This document shows, in pieces, positions 39,409 through 48,286 of a stretch of 64,000 bases of DNA. The translations under genes and the position numbers were made by a program. The notes beneath the pieces were generated by a model. That model saw only the letters and a program-made list of their open reading frames with translations, was not told the DNA's origin and did no database searches. Position 1 is the stretch's first letter. Each line of letters starts with the position of its first letter. Source of the DNA: VRUE01 sp963697805 (GTDB lineage: Bacteria > Actinomycetota > Thermoleophilia > Solirubrobacterales > 70-9); assembly GCA_963697805.1 (NCBI GenBank), contig CAVOPB010000001.1, positions 1-64,000 on the forward strand, in the 5' to 3' direction.

Positions 39409-39638
39409 TCAAGCCACGCGTAGACAAGCTTCTCGAGCACGCCGACTCGCATTACGCCGCGGTCGTCGTCTCGGCGAAGCGTGCACGACAGATAAACAGC
39501 TACTTCCACAGCCTTGGCGAAGGCAGCTTTGGCGAGTACCCGCCGCCGATGGTCGAGACCGGGGGCGAGGCGAACTACCTCTCGATGGCGCTCCAGGAGC
39601 TCGCCGAGGGCAAGCTCAAATACGAGTACCGCGCCTAG
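39405..39638 (+). CDS. rpoZ: DNA-directed RNA polymerase omega subunit
   Basis: 77 residues. KPRVDKLLEHADSHYAAVVV, SAKRARQINSYF and the end ALQELAEGKLKYEYR match actinobacterial omega, which helps assemble the polymerase. It overlaps gmk by four bases and precedes coaBC by 25 bases, the usual actinobacterial order. Confidence 0.93.
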   Translation: MIKPRVDKLLEHADSHYAAVVVSAKRARQINSYFHSLGEGSFGEYPPPMVETGGEANYLSMALQELAEGKLKYEYRA

Positions 39639-39663
39639 GCGCACCGCTTCCAGGAGGTCGCAG

Positions 39664-40914
39664 ATGGCCCGAATCCTGCTCGGCGTAAGCGGCGGGATCG
39701 CCGCCTACAAGTCACTGGAGCTCGCCCGGCTGGCAACGCTTGCCGGCCATGGGGTGCGGGTCGTGATGACCGAAGCGGCCGGTCGCTTCGTCGGCCCCGC
39801 CTCCTTCGAGGGAATCACCGGCGCCCCGGCGCTGACCTCGGAGTTCGAACGCGACCCCATGCGCGGGGCCTTCCCCGGGGACCCCGCGCCCGCGCACGAT
39901 CCGATCGGGCACCTCGAGCTCGCCGCCAACTGCGACGCCTACCTCGTCGCGCCTGTGTCGGCCAACACCCTCGCCAAGCTCGCGGCCGGGATGGCCGACT
40001 CGATGCTGACGACGTCGTTCCTCGCCTGCGCCGCGCCGCGCCTGATCGCGCCGGCAATGAACGACCGCATGTACGCCGACCCCGCGACCCAGGCGAACCT
40101 GACCACCCTGCGCGAGCGCGGGATCACCGTGATCGAGCCCGGCGAGGGCCTGCTCGCCTCGCGCGGGGAGCAGGGCCGTGGCAGATTGCCCGACCCGACC
40201 CGCCTGCTCGAGAGGGTCGAGGCCGCACTGCCGAGCGGCGACCGGCCCTGGGACGGCCTCCGGGTGCTGGTCACGGCCGGCGGCACCCGCGAGCCCCTCG
40301 ACCCGGTCCGCTTCATCGGCAACCGCTCGAGCGGCCGGATGGGCATCGCCCTCGCCGCGGCCGCGGCGCGGCGCGGCGCCGAGGTGACCCTGATCGCCGC
40401 CAACGTCACATTGCCGGAGCCGGCCGGGGTGCGGAGGATCGACGTCGAGACCGCCGCCGAGCTCGCCGAGGCGGCGCGAAGGGAGTTCCCCGCGAGCCAG
40501 GTCCTGCTGATGGCGGCCGCCCCGGCCGACTTCCGCCCTCGGGCAGCGGAGTCGGCCAAGCTCAGGCGCGACGCCGGTCTCGAGCTCCGTCTCGAGCCGA
40601 CCGAGGACATCCTCGCCGGCCTCGCCGCCAAGCGGGCCTCCGGCCAGACCATCGTCGGCTTCGCCGCCGAAACGGGGGACGGGGGGAGGGAGCGCGCCCG
40701 CGAGAAGCGCAGCCGCAAGGGCGTCGACCTGATCGTCCTCAACGACGTCTCCGACCCGAAGATCGGGTTCGAGAGCGAGAACAACGCGGTGACGCTGATC
40801 GACGCCGAGAGCGAGGCCGATGTGCCGATCTCCTCCAAGGAGAAGATCGCCGCCGCGATCCTCGACCGGGTCGACTCACTACGGCGGCCGAGCGCAAAGA
40901 GCGGGCTATACTGA
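39664..40914 (+). CDS. coaBC: Coenzyme A biosynthesis bifunctional protein CoaBC
   Basis: 416 residues. The N-terminal FMN-dependent decarboxylase (CoaC) domain has GVSGGIAAYKSLELAR, the catalytic His in the region near DPIGHLELA, and the APAMNDRMY motif. The C-terminal CoaB domain has TAGGTREPLDPVRFIGNRSS and the lysine-rich AREKRSRKGVDLIVLNDVSD. It makes 4'-phosphopantetheine from phosphopantothenate and cysteine. The start is the ATG after an AGGAGG site at 39653. metK, its usual partner, does not follow here; a terminator and rimP do. Confidence 0.95.
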   Translation: MARILLGVSGGIAAYKSLELARLATLAGHGVRVVMTEAAGRFVGPASFEGITGAPALTSEFERDPMRGAFPGDPAPAHDPIGHLELAANCDAYLVAPVSANTLAKLAAGMADSMLTTSFLACAAPRLIAPAMNDRMYADPATQANLTTLRERGITVIEPGEGLLASRGEQGRGRLPDPTRLLERVEAALPSGDRPWDGLRVLVTAGGTREPLDPVRFIGNRSSGRMGIALAAAAARRGAEVTLIAANVTLPEPAGVRRIDVETAAELAEAARREFPASQVLLMAAAPADFRPRAAESAKLRRDAGLELRLEPTEDILAGLAAKRASGQTIVGFAAETGDGGRERAREKRSRKGVDLIVLNDVSDPKIGFESENNAVTLIDAESEADVPISSKEKIAAAILDRVDSLRRPSAKSGLY

Positions 40915-40946
40915 ATTTGAGCTTTTTTGTGCCTAGTAGTCCTGAG

Positions 40947-40972
40947 AAGTGGGCCTGGCCCACTTTTTTTTC
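40947..40972 (+). terminator. Intrinsic terminator between coaBC and rimP
   Basis: AAGTGGG pairs with CCCACTT around a five-base loop, followed by a run of nine T (the last two stem T included). It ends 12 bp before the rimP start. A -10-like TATACT at 40907-40912 lies upstream, so the hairpin may act both as the coaBC terminator and as an attenuator for rimP-nusA-infB. Confidence 0.85.
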
Positions 40973-40984
40973 GCCTCAAATCAA

Positions 40985-41266
40985 ATGGAAGACCTCAAGA
41001 ACGACATCCAGCAGCAGCTCCTCGAGCTCGATGAATCGATCGAGCTGGTCGCCATCGAGCGACCCGGGAGCGAGGCGCTCCGCCTCTTCGTCGACCACCC
41101 CGATGGGGTGGATTTGGCGCTGTGCGAACGCGTGACCCGGCACCTCAACCACCTGTTGGCCGAGTACTCGCTCGAGGTCTCCTCACCCGGCCCGAAGTAC
41201 CCCCGGCCCAGTCCAGATTCCGATACTTCGCACGTCAGCGAGGGTGAGCCCGAGGAGGTTCAGTGA
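40985..41266 (+). CDS. rimP: Ribosome maturation factor RimP, N-terminal domain only
   Basis: 93 residues against about 150 in most bacteria. The N-terminal alpha/beta domain is present (IELVAIERPGSEALRLFVDH, LCERVTRHLNHLLAEYSLEVSSPG). After SSPG, where the C-terminal SH3-like domain should begin, there is only a short acidic tail ending EGEPEEVQ. RimP helps 30S assembly. The GTG of nusA overlaps its stop, so the short form is not an artefact of a lost stop. A frameshift was looked for: no C-terminal domain is seen in other frames before nusA. Confidence 0.8.
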   Translation: MEDLKNDIQQQLLELDESIELVAIERPGSEALRLFVDHPDGVDLALCERVTRHLNHLLAEYSLEVSSPGPKYPRPSPDSDTSHVSEGEPEEVQ

Positions 41267-42936
41267 GTAAAGAGATCGTCGACGCAATCAAGGCTCTAGA
41301 GCAGGAGAAGGGGATCGCTTCGGACACCCTCATGGACGCCCTCGCGGACGCCCTTCTCTCGGCCTACAAGAAGACGCCTGGCGCCGCCAAATACGCACGC
41401 GTCGACCTCGACCACGAGACCGGCGACTTCCGGGTCTTCGAACTGATCCTGCCGCCGGAGCTGGAGGAGAAGCTGCTGGCCGAGGCGGCCGAAGCGCAGG
41501 AAGAGGAGGAGCGCGAGATCGACCCCGAGACGGGCGAGCTCCGCGAGCTCGAGGATCCCGAGCTCGACCCGGAGATGATCGCCCCCTACGAGGATCAGAT
41601 CACGACCCGCGACGTCACCCCCGAGGACTTCGGCCGGATCGCCGCCCAGACCGCCAAGCAGGTGATCCTGCAGCGGATCCGCGAGGCCGAACGGATGATG
41701 ATGTTCGAGGAGTACCAGGACCGGGTCGGCGAGCTGATCACCGGGATCATCCAGCAGTCCGACAAGCGCTACACGCTGGTCCAGCTGCGCGAGCGGGTCG
41801 AGGCGCTGCTGCCGAAGTCCGAGCAGGTCTACAACGAGCGCTACGACCACGGGATGCGGGTCAAGGCAGTGATTACCGACGTCTCCGACTCGACCAAAGG
41901 GCCGGCGATCGTCGTCTCCCGCCGCAGTCCCGAGCTGATCAAGAGCCTGTTCGAGATGGAGGTCCCGGAGATCGCCGACAAGCTGGTCGAGATCGTCGGC
42001 GTCGCCCGCGAGCCCGGCTACCGCTCGAAGATCGCCGTGATCTCCCATGCCGATGGGGTCGACCCCGTCGGCGCCTGCGTCGGCCCGCGAGGCTCGCGGG
42101 TGCGGATGGTCGTCTCCGAGCTGCGCGGCGAGAAGATCGACATCATCCCCCACAACGACGAGCCCGCCCGGTTCGTCGCCAAGGCGCTCTCGCCGGCCCG
42201 CGTGCGCGAGGTGATCGTCGATGACGACGAGCGACAGGCGACCGTGATCGTCCCCGACGACCAGCTCTCGCTGGCAATCGGCCGTGACGGCCAGAACGCC
42301 CGCCTCGCCGCCCGCCTCACCGGCTGGCGGGTCGACATCAAGTCGGAGACGGAGTTCGCCCAGGACGACGAGGAGATCGAGTACGAGGGCGAGGAGCAGT
42401 CCGATGGGCACTGCATGGCGGTGCTGACCAACGGCCGTCGCTGCCCCAATGCCGCGATCGCCGGATCGGCCTACTGCGGCCTGCCGACGCACCAGGCGCT
42501 GAGCCGCTTCGAGACCAACCAGATCGCCGTCCTCTCGCCGCTGGCGGAGAGCGAGGTCGAGATCCTCGCCGACGCCGATGGCGACGAGGGCCAGGTCGCC
42601 GAGATCGTGGCCAAGGCTGAGGCCGAGTTCGTCGAGGAGGTCGAGGAGGAGGCCGGCGAGGAGGAGGCCCTCGCCGAGGTCTCAGACGAGGTCGAAGAGG
42701 CCTCTGAGGAGCTCACCGAGGAGGCCGAGGCCGCCGAGGAGGCCCAGGTCGCAACCGACGACGAGCCCGAGGCCGAGGAGCCGGCCGAAGAGGAGGCGTC
42801 CGAGGTTGTCACCGAGGTTGAGGAGACACCCGCCGCCCCCGGAAGCGAAGCTGAGGAGGCGGCGGTTGACGCGGGGTCGCCGACGGCGGCGTCCATATCT
42901 GATTCTTCGCCGCCTGAGGCGGCCCCGGAGGCTTAG
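41263..42936 (+). CDS. nusA: Transcription termination/antitermination factor NusA with C-terminal Cys motif and acidic tail
   Basis: 557 residues. The N-terminal RNA-polymerase-binding domain (about 1-120) is followed by S1 (about 135-205) and two KH domains (about 215-355: DPVGACVGPRGSRVRMV, LAIGRDGQNARLAARLTGWR). Then comes a small motif with Cys384, Cys394, Cys405 and His410 (HCMAVLTNGRRCPNAAIAGS, AYCGLPTH) that may bind zinc. The last 110 residues are Glu/Ala-rich. The final residues SISDSSPPEAAPEA are coded by a copy of a dispersed repeat core. The start GTG overlaps the rimP stop and has a GAGGAGG site. The operon order rimP-nusA-infB is conserved across bacteria. Confidence 0.93.
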   Translation: MSKEIVDAIKALEQEKGIASDTLMDALADALLSAYKKTPGAAKYARVDLDHETGDFRVFELILPPELEEKLLAEAAEAQEEEEREIDPETGELRELEDPELDPEMIAPYEDQITTRDVTPEDFGRIAAQTAKQVILQRIREAERMMMFEEYQDRVGELITGIIQQSDKRYTLVQLRERVEALLPKSEQVYNERYDHGMRVKAVITDVSDSTKGPAIVVSRRSPELIKSLFEMEVPEIADKLVEIVGVAREPGYRSKIAVISHADGVDPVGACVGPRGSRVRMVVSELRGEKIDIIPHNDEPARFVAKALSPARVREVIVDDDERQATVIVPDDQLSLAIGRDGQNARLAARLTGWRVDIKSETEFAQDDEEIEYEGEEQSDGHCMAVLTNGRRCPNAAIAGSAYCGLPTHQALSRFETNQIAVLSPLAESEVEILADADGDEGQVAEIVAKAEAEFVEEVEEEAGEEEALAEVSDEVEEASEELTEEAEAAEEAQVATDDEPEAEEPAEEEASEVVTEVEETPAAPGSEAEEAAVDAGSPTAASISDSSPPEAAPEA

Positions 42937-45140
42937 TGGCAAAGAAACGCGTCCACGAGATCGCCAAAGCCCAGGGCGTCAGCAGCAAAGAGCTGCTGGC
43001 CGCCCTCAAGGCGGCCGGCATCGAAGCCAAAGCCGCAGCGTCGAGCGTCGAGGAGAGCGACGCGCTGCAGGCGCTCTCGGGCCCCAAGGGCAACGGCGGC
43101 GCGGCGGCGACCGCGACCAAGGCCAAACCCAAACAGCAGGCTGCCCCGGCCTCCGATGGTGCCCCGGCCGCGAAACCGAAGGCCAAACCGGTCAAGCCGA
43201 CTGAGAAAAAAGCCGCTGCGGGCGGGGCGAAGAAACGCCGCGTCGTGATCGACTCGCAGGCAGCGCGCCGCGACCAGATGGGCGGCCCGCCGCCCCAGCG
43301 CCCGCCGCGCCGTCGTGGTGGCCGGCGCCGGCGGCCGCTGCTCGAGGAGCCGCCGCTGAAAACCGAGGAGCCGGCGGAGCCGGAGGCGACCAAGGTCCCT
43401 TCCGGGGCGACCGTGCGCGAGGTCGCCGAGCTGCTCGGCCTCGGTAGCGCTGAGGTGATCAAGAAGCTGATGACGATGGGGGAGATGGCGACCCTCACGC
43501 AGACCCTCACCGACGAGTCGATCAAGGCGATCGCGGATGAGTACGACCGCAAGCTCGAAATCGTCACCGCGGCCGATGAGGAGCCGGAGGCGCCCGAGTT
43601 CGAGGACTCCGAGGAGAGCCTCGAACCGCGACCGCCTGTGGTGACGATCATGGGCCATGTCGACCACGGCAAGACCTCACTCCTCGACGCGATCCGCGAG
43701 ACCGAGGTCGCCGCCGGGGAGGCTGGAGGCATCACCCAGCACATCGGCGCCTACCAGGTCCACCACGACAAGAGGACGATCACCTTCCTCGACACGCCGG
43801 GTCACGCCGCGTTCACGGCGATGCGCGCCCGCGGGGCCAAGGTCACCGACGTCGCGGTGATCGTCGTCGCCGCCGACGACGGCGTCATGCCGCAGACCAA
43901 AGAGGCGATCGACCACTCGCGCGCCGCCGACGTCCCGATTCTGATCGCCGTCAACAAGATTGACAAAGAGGGCGCACAGCCCGATCGCGTCCGCAATGAG
44001 CTCGCCTCGGACGGGCTGAACCCCGAGGAGTGGGGCGGCGACACGGTCTATGTCGACGTCTCGGCCAAGACCCACGAAGGCCTCGACAACCTGCTCGACA
44101 TGATCCTGCTGGTCTCCGAGCTCGAGGAGCTCGGGGCGAACCCGGATGCGCCCGCCTCCGGGACCGTGATCGAGTCCCAGCTCGACCCCGGCCGCGGCCC
44201 TGTCGTCAGCATCCTCGTCCAGCGCGGCACGCTCAGGGTCGGAGACTCCCTCGTCGCCGGCCCGCAGTGGGGAAGGGTGCGGGCGATGCACGACTTCACC
44301 GGCGACCGGGTCGAGAGCGCCGGGCCGGGGATGCCGGTCGAGGTGCTGGGCTTCGACGGTGTCTGTGAGGCCGGGGAGATCGTCCACACCGTCGAGAACG
44401 ACCGCCGCGCCCGCCAGCTCGCCCAGGAGCGCGCCAACCGGCTGAAGACCGAGGCCCTCGCCCGCCGGCAGGCGCGCAAGGTCAGCCTCGAGGAGGTCTT
44501 CTCCCGCGCCCAGGCGGGCGACATCAAGGAGCTCGACATCGTCCTCAAGGCTGACGTCGCCGGCTCGCTCGAGGCACTTCAGGACGAGATCGCCAAAGTC
44601 CCCCAGGAGCAGGTCGGGATCAACATCATCCACTCGCAGACCGGCGGCATCAACGAGTCCGACGTGATGCTCGCCTCGGCTTCCAACGCGATCATCATCG
44701 GGTTCAACGTGCGGCCGCTGGCCGACGCCAAGCGCGCCGGCGAGCGCGAGGGCGTCGACATCCGGACCTACTCGATCATCTACAAAATCACCGAGGACCT
44801 CCGCAATGCGATGGAGGGGATGCTGGAGGCGATCGAGGTCGAGGAAACTCTCGGCGAAGCCGAGATCAAACAGACCTTCAAAGCCTCGAAAGTCGGCCGG
44901 ATCGCCGGCTGTCTCGTCACCCAGGGCAAGGTCGTCCGCACGGCGAACGTCCGCCTCGTCCGCGAAGGCACCGTCATCTGGGACGGCAAGCTCGGCTCCC
45001 TGCGGCGGTTCAAAGACAACGTCCAGGAGGTCGAGGAGGGCCAGGAGTGCGGCATCGTGCTCGAGGGCTACGCCGATGTCAAGGAGGGCGACGTCCTCGA
45101 GTTCTTCGAAACCAAACAGGTCGAGCAGACGCTGGAGTAG
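42936..45140 (+). CDS. infB: Translation initiation factor IF-2
   Basis: 734 residues. N-terminal IF2_N helix motif (KKRVHEIAKAQGVSSKELLA), a Lys/Ala/Pro-rich linker with an Arg cluster, then a second IF2_N-like segment (ATVREVAELLGL). The GTPase domain begins with MGHVDHGKTSLLD (G1 near 240) and continues with DTPGHAAF and NKID. Domains II, III and IV follow. It places initiator tRNA on the 30S subunit. The start GTG overlaps the nusA stop (TAGTG). It is shorter than many actinobacterial IF-2 proteins only in the linker. Confidence 0.97.
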   Translation: MAKKRVHEIAKAQGVSSKELLAALKAAGIEAKAAASSVEESDALQALSGPKGNGGAAATATKAKPKQQAAPASDGAPAAKPKAKPVKPTEKKAAAGGAKKRRVVIDSQAARRDQMGGPPPQRPPRRRGGRRRRPLLEEPPLKTEEPAEPEATKVPSGATVREVAELLGLGSAEVIKKLMTMGEMATLTQTLTDESIKAIADEYDRKLEIVTAADEEPEAPEFEDSEESLEPRPPVVTIMGHVDHGKTSLLDAIRETEVAAGEAGGITQHIGAYQVHHDKRTITFLDTPGHAAFTAMRARGAKVTDVAVIVVAADDGVMPQTKEAIDHSRAADVPILIAVNKIDKEGAQPDRVRNELASDGLNPEEWGGDTVYVDVSAKTHEGLDNLLDMILLVSELEELGANPDAPASGTVIESQLDPGRGPVVSILVQRGTLRVGDSLVAGPQWGRVRAMHDFTGDRVESAGPGMPVEVLGFDGVCEAGEIVHTVENDRRARQLAQERANRLKTEALARRQARKVSLEEVFSRAQAGDIKELDIVLKADVAGSLEALQDEIAKVPQEQVGINIIHSQTGGINESDVMLASASNAIIIGFNVRPLADAKRAGEREGVDIRTYSIIYKITEDLRNAMEGMLEAIEVEETLGEAEIKQTFKASKVGRIAGCLVTQGKVVRTANVRLVREGTVIWDGKLGSLRRFKDNVQEVEEGQECGIVLEGYADVKEGDVLEFFETKQVEQTLE

Positions 45141-45141
45141 G

Positions 45142-45483
45142 ATGGCCGCTCCTCGCATGCGCCGCGTGAACGAGGTGCTTCGCGAGGTGATCGGCGCGGC
45201 GATCGCCACCGACCTGAGCGACCCTCGCATCGGCTTCGTGACCGTGACCTCCGTCGAGACCAGCCCTGACCTCCGCACTGCCAAGGTGCACGTCAGCGTC
45301 CTCGGGAGCGAGGACGAGCGCGAGGCGACCCTCGAGGCGCTGCGCTCCTCTCACGGCGTCCTGCAGTCGAAGATCGCCGCCGAGACGAGAATGAAGAGGA
45401 CGCCGACCCTGACCTTCCACTACGACTCGACGGTCGAGCAGGGGATGCGGATTTCCCAGCTCCTGGAGGACGGAGATGAGTAG
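45142..45483 (+). CDS. rbfA: 30S ribosome-binding factor A
   Basis: 113 residues, single KH-like fold: MRRVNEVLREVIGAAI, DPRIGFVTVTSVETSPDLRTAKV and a C-terminal RTPTLTFHYDSTVEQGMRI. It matures 16S rRNA ends in the cold and under stress. It follows infB by one base and overlaps the next gene by eight bases. Confidence 0.94.
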   Translation: MAAPRMRRVNEVLREVIGAAIATDLSDPRIGFVTVTSVETSPDLRTAKVHVSVLGSEDEREATLEALRSSHGVLQSKIAAETRMKRTPTLTFHYDSTVEQGMRISQLLEDGDE

Positions 45484-46477
45484 CACCGGCGTCAGCGCAA
45501 ACATAGTGATCGAGCGGGTCGCCGACGAGCTTCGCAACCGGGGAAAATTCCTCCTCACCGCTCACGAGGGCCCGGACGGGGACGCGCTCGGCTCGCTGCT
45601 CGGCATGCACCACCTGCTGACCCAGCTCGGCAAGGACTCGGTGATGTTCATGACGGCGAAGGAGTTCCCGCTTCCGATCGAGTACCGGTTCCTGCCTCTC
45701 GAGGAGGTCTTCCACGAGCCGCCGGCCGACATGGCCGACCGCACGGCGATCTTCCTCGACTGCGGCAACATCGACCGGATGCCGGTCGACTTCCTCAACG
45801 ACGGCGCCCACGAGATCATCAACATCGACCACCACCACGACAACACCCATTTCGGCGACCTCAATCTTGTCGACGTCGGCGCCTCCTGCACGGCCGAGAT
45901 CGTCTACGAGCTGGCCCTGCAACTGGGGGCGCGGATCACCCCGGAGATGGCCTCGGCCCTCTACGTCGGGCTGATCACCGACACCGGAAAGTTCATGTAC
46001 GACAACACCAACGCCCGCACCCACCGGATCGCCGCCGACCTGATCGAAGCCGGGGTGGCCGTCGACGACACCTACCGCCGCCTCTACGAGCACGTGCCGA
46101 TCGAGAAGATCAGGCTTGTCGCCCGCGCCCTCGAGGGCATCCAACGCCACTGCGACGAGCGCCTGGTGCTCGCCTACATCACCGCCGAGGACTACGAGGC
46201 GACCGGAGCGGGGGAGGAGATGACCGAGGGGATCATCGACCATCTGCGCTCCGTCGAGGGCGCTCAGATCGCCGCCCTGATCCGCGACCTCGGAGACCGG
46301 GGCCAGGCCGCCCGCAAGGTCAGCCTGCGCTCGAGCAGCGGCGAGGTCGACGTCTCCGCGATCGCCCGCAAGACCGGTGGCGGCGGCCATAAGCGCGCCG
46401 CCGGCTTCTCGACCGACCTCGAGCTCGACCAGCTCGTGACCTTTCTCTGCGGCGAGGTCGCCGACCAGCTCGACTAG
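45476..46477 (+). CDS. nrnA: DHH/DHHA1 phosphoesterase (NrnA-like oligoribonuclease)
   Basis: 333 residues. The DHH domain has HEGPDGDALGS, DCGNIDRM and the signature NIDHHHDN; the DHHA1 domain has TGGGGHKRAAGF. Members degrade nano-RNA, pAp or c-di-AMP breakdown products. The position between rbfA and truB is typical for actinobacteria and firmicutes. The start overlaps rbfA by eight bases. Confidence 0.9.
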   Translation: MSSTGVSANIVIERVADELRNRGKFLLTAHEGPDGDALGSLLGMHHLLTQLGKDSVMFMTAKEFPLPIEYRFLPLEEVFHEPPADMADRTAIFLDCGNIDRMPVDFLNDGAHEIINIDHHHDNTHFGDLNLVDVGASCTAEIVYELALQLGARITPEMASALYVGLITDTGKFMYDNTNARTHRIAADLIEAGVAVDDTYRRLYEHVPIEKIRLVARALEGIQRHCDERLVLAYITAEDYEATGAGEEMTEGIIDHLRSVEGAQIAALIRDLGDRGQAARKVSLRSSSGEVDVSAIARKTGGGGHKRAAGFSTDLELDQLVTFLCGEVADQLD

Positions 46478-46479
46478 GC

Positions 46480-47130
46480 ATGGGTCTGGGGGCCGAAGGC
46501 GCAGTGCTTCTCTGCGATAAGCCGGCCGGGATAACCTCGCACGACATGGTCGTCCGCCTGAGACGCGAGCGTGGCTGCAAGGCGGGGCACGCCGGAACCC
46601 TCGATCCCTTCGCGACCGGCCTGCTGCTGGTCCTCCTCGACGGCGCCACCAAGCTGCAGCGGTTTCTCACCGGGCTGCCGAAGACCTACCTTGCCACCGC
46701 GCGCCTCGGCTGGCGCTCGAGCACCGGTGACCCCGAAGGCGAGCTGACCGAGACCGGGGAGGTCCCCGAGTCCCTCTCGCTGCCGATCGGGACGGTGCGC
46801 CAGCGGGTGCCGATGACTTCGGCGGTCCGGGTCGGGGGCGAGCGCCTCTACCGCAAGGCCCACCGGGGGGAGGAGGTCGAGACGCCAGCGCGCGACATCG
46901 AGGTTCACCGGGCGGAGCTGCTCGGCAACGATGGTGAAACCGCCCGCTATGAGATCGAGTGCTCGGCCGGCACCTACATCCGGACCCTGGTCGAGACACT
47001 CGGGGACGCCTATTGCTCGGAGCTCCGCCGCACCGCGATCGGGCCGTTCAGGGTCGAGGATGTGGGCATGGAATTCAGCGTCGAGCAGGTCGCGGAGATG
47101 GTGCCCGCCGTGGCGGAGGCCATCCGGTAG
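46480..47130 (+). CDS. truB: tRNA pseudouridine(55) synthase
   Basis: 216 residues. KPAGITSHDMV, catalytic Asp42 in GHAGTLDPFATGLL, the KTYLATARLG strand and AGTYIRTLVETLG are present. It makes pseudouridine 55 in the tRNA T-loop. The usual C-terminal PUA-like extension is missing, so the protein is shorter than the 290-310 residues of many homologues. The stop overlaps the ribF GTG start (TAGTG). Confidence 0.94.
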   Translation: MGLGAEGAVLLCDKPAGITSHDMVVRLRRERGCKAGHAGTLDPFATGLLLVLLDGATKLQRFLTGLPKTYLATARLGWRSSTGDPEGELTETGEVPESLSLPIGTVRQRVPMTSAVRVGGERLYRKAHRGEEVETPARDIEVHRAELLGNDGETARYEIECSAGTYIRTLVETLGDAYCSELRRTAIGPFRVEDVGMEFSVEQVAEMVPAVAEAIR

Positions 47131-48020
47131 TGGGGCCGATCGTCGTCACCTCGCTGCCCGACGCGAAGCCGCGGCCGCGGGACGTCGCGATCGGGACCTT
47201 CGACGGCGTCCACCGCGGACACCAGGCGGTGATCAAGGGAGCCGACACGGTCCTCACCTTCGACCCCCATCCGCTTGAGATCCTCCATCCGGCGGCCCTG
47301 CCGAAGCTGATCATGCCGTTCCGCGTCAAGCGCGACGTGATCGAAGGTCTCGGCGTCGAGGAGCTGGTCGTGATCCCGTTCGACCGCGAGTTCGCCTCGA
47401 GGCCGCCCGAGGAGTTCATCGAGGACGTCCTGATCGCGCGGCTCGGCGCCGAGCGCGTCTCGGTCGGGGAGAACTTCCGCTTCGGCGCCAGGGCCAAGGG
47501 CGACCCGGGGATGCTGGCCGCGCGCACGGAGTTCGAGACCCGGGTCGTGCCGCTGGTAGAGGTCGACGGCGAGACCGTTTCCTCGACCCGGATCCGGGCC
47601 CTGATCGCGGCCGGCGACATGGAGGGCGCGCGGCACTGCCTCGGGGCTCCGTTCATGGTCGAGGGTGAGGTCGTGACCGGCGACCAGCGCGGCCGCGAGC
47701 TCGGCTTCCCGACCGCCAACGTCGTCCCCGAGGATCGCCTCGCGATCCCCGGCCATGGCGTCTACGCGGCCTTCGCCAACGGCGTTCCGGCGGCGGTCAA
47801 CGTCGGCGTCCGCCCGACCTTCGACACCGGCCGCGGGGTCCTGATCGAGACCTACCTGATCGATCACGAGGAGGACCTCTACGGGACGATGCTGAGGGTC
47901 GCGTTCGTCAAACGGCTGCGCGGCGAGAAGCGCTTCGCGGGGGTCGAGGAGCTGATCGCCCAGATGCGAAACGATGTCGAGGACGCGAAGCAGGTCTGTG
48001 CTAGCTTCACCCCGCGATGA
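47130..48020 (+). CDS. ribF: Bifunctional riboflavin kinase / FAD synthetase
   Basis: 296 residues. N-terminal FAD synthetase: AIGTFDGVHRGHQAV, LTFDPHPLEIL and SSTRIRALIAAGD. C-terminal riboflavin kinase: GRELGFPTANV and NVGVRPTF. It makes FMN and FAD. The GTG start at 47130 begins just before the conserved block; the longer frame lies inside truB. It overlaps rpsO (ATGA). Confidence 0.95.
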   Translation: MGPIVVTSLPDAKPRPRDVAIGTFDGVHRGHQAVIKGADTVLTFDPHPLEILHPAALPKLIMPFRVKRDVIEGLGVEELVVIPFDREFASRPPEEFIEDVLIARLGAERVSVGENFRFGARAKGDPGMLAARTEFETRVVPLVEVDGETVSSTRIRALIAAGDMEGARHCLGAPFMVEGEVVTGDQRGRELGFPTANVVPEDRLAIPGHGVYAAFANGVPAAVNVGVRPTFDTGRGVLIETYLIDHEEDLYGTMLRVAFVKRLRGEKRFAGVEELIAQMRNDVEDAKQVCASFTPR

Positions 48021-48286
48021 CGCTGACAAAAGAGCAGAAGAGCGAGCTGATCGGCAAATACGGTCGCGCGGACAAAGACACCGGCTCGGCCGAGGTCCAG
48101 GTCGCGCTGATGACCGAGCGGATCAACGAACTCACCAAACACCTTCGCACGCACGCCAAAGACCACCATTCGCGCCGCGGCCTGCTGATGCTGGTCGGCA
48201 AGCGCCGCCGCATGCTGCGCTACCTCGAGCAGTCAGACCTCGAGCGCTACCGCGCCCTCGTGGCCGACCTCGGCCTGAGGCGATGA
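48017..48286 (+). CDS. rpsO: 30S ribosomal protein S15
   Basis: 89 residues, the exact usual length. GRADKDTGSAEVQVALMTER, HLRTHAKDHHSRRGLLMLVG and KRRRMLRYL are diagnostic. It binds 16S rRNA. It overlaps ribF and also the next gene, so a ribosomal protein gene is embedded between two metabolic genes. In many bacteria pnp follows directly; here two genes intervene. Confidence 0.97.
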   Translation: MTLTKEQKSELIGKYGRADKDTGSAEVQVALMTERINELTKHLRTHAKDHHSRRGLLMLVGKRRRMLRYLEQSDLERYRALVADLGLRR

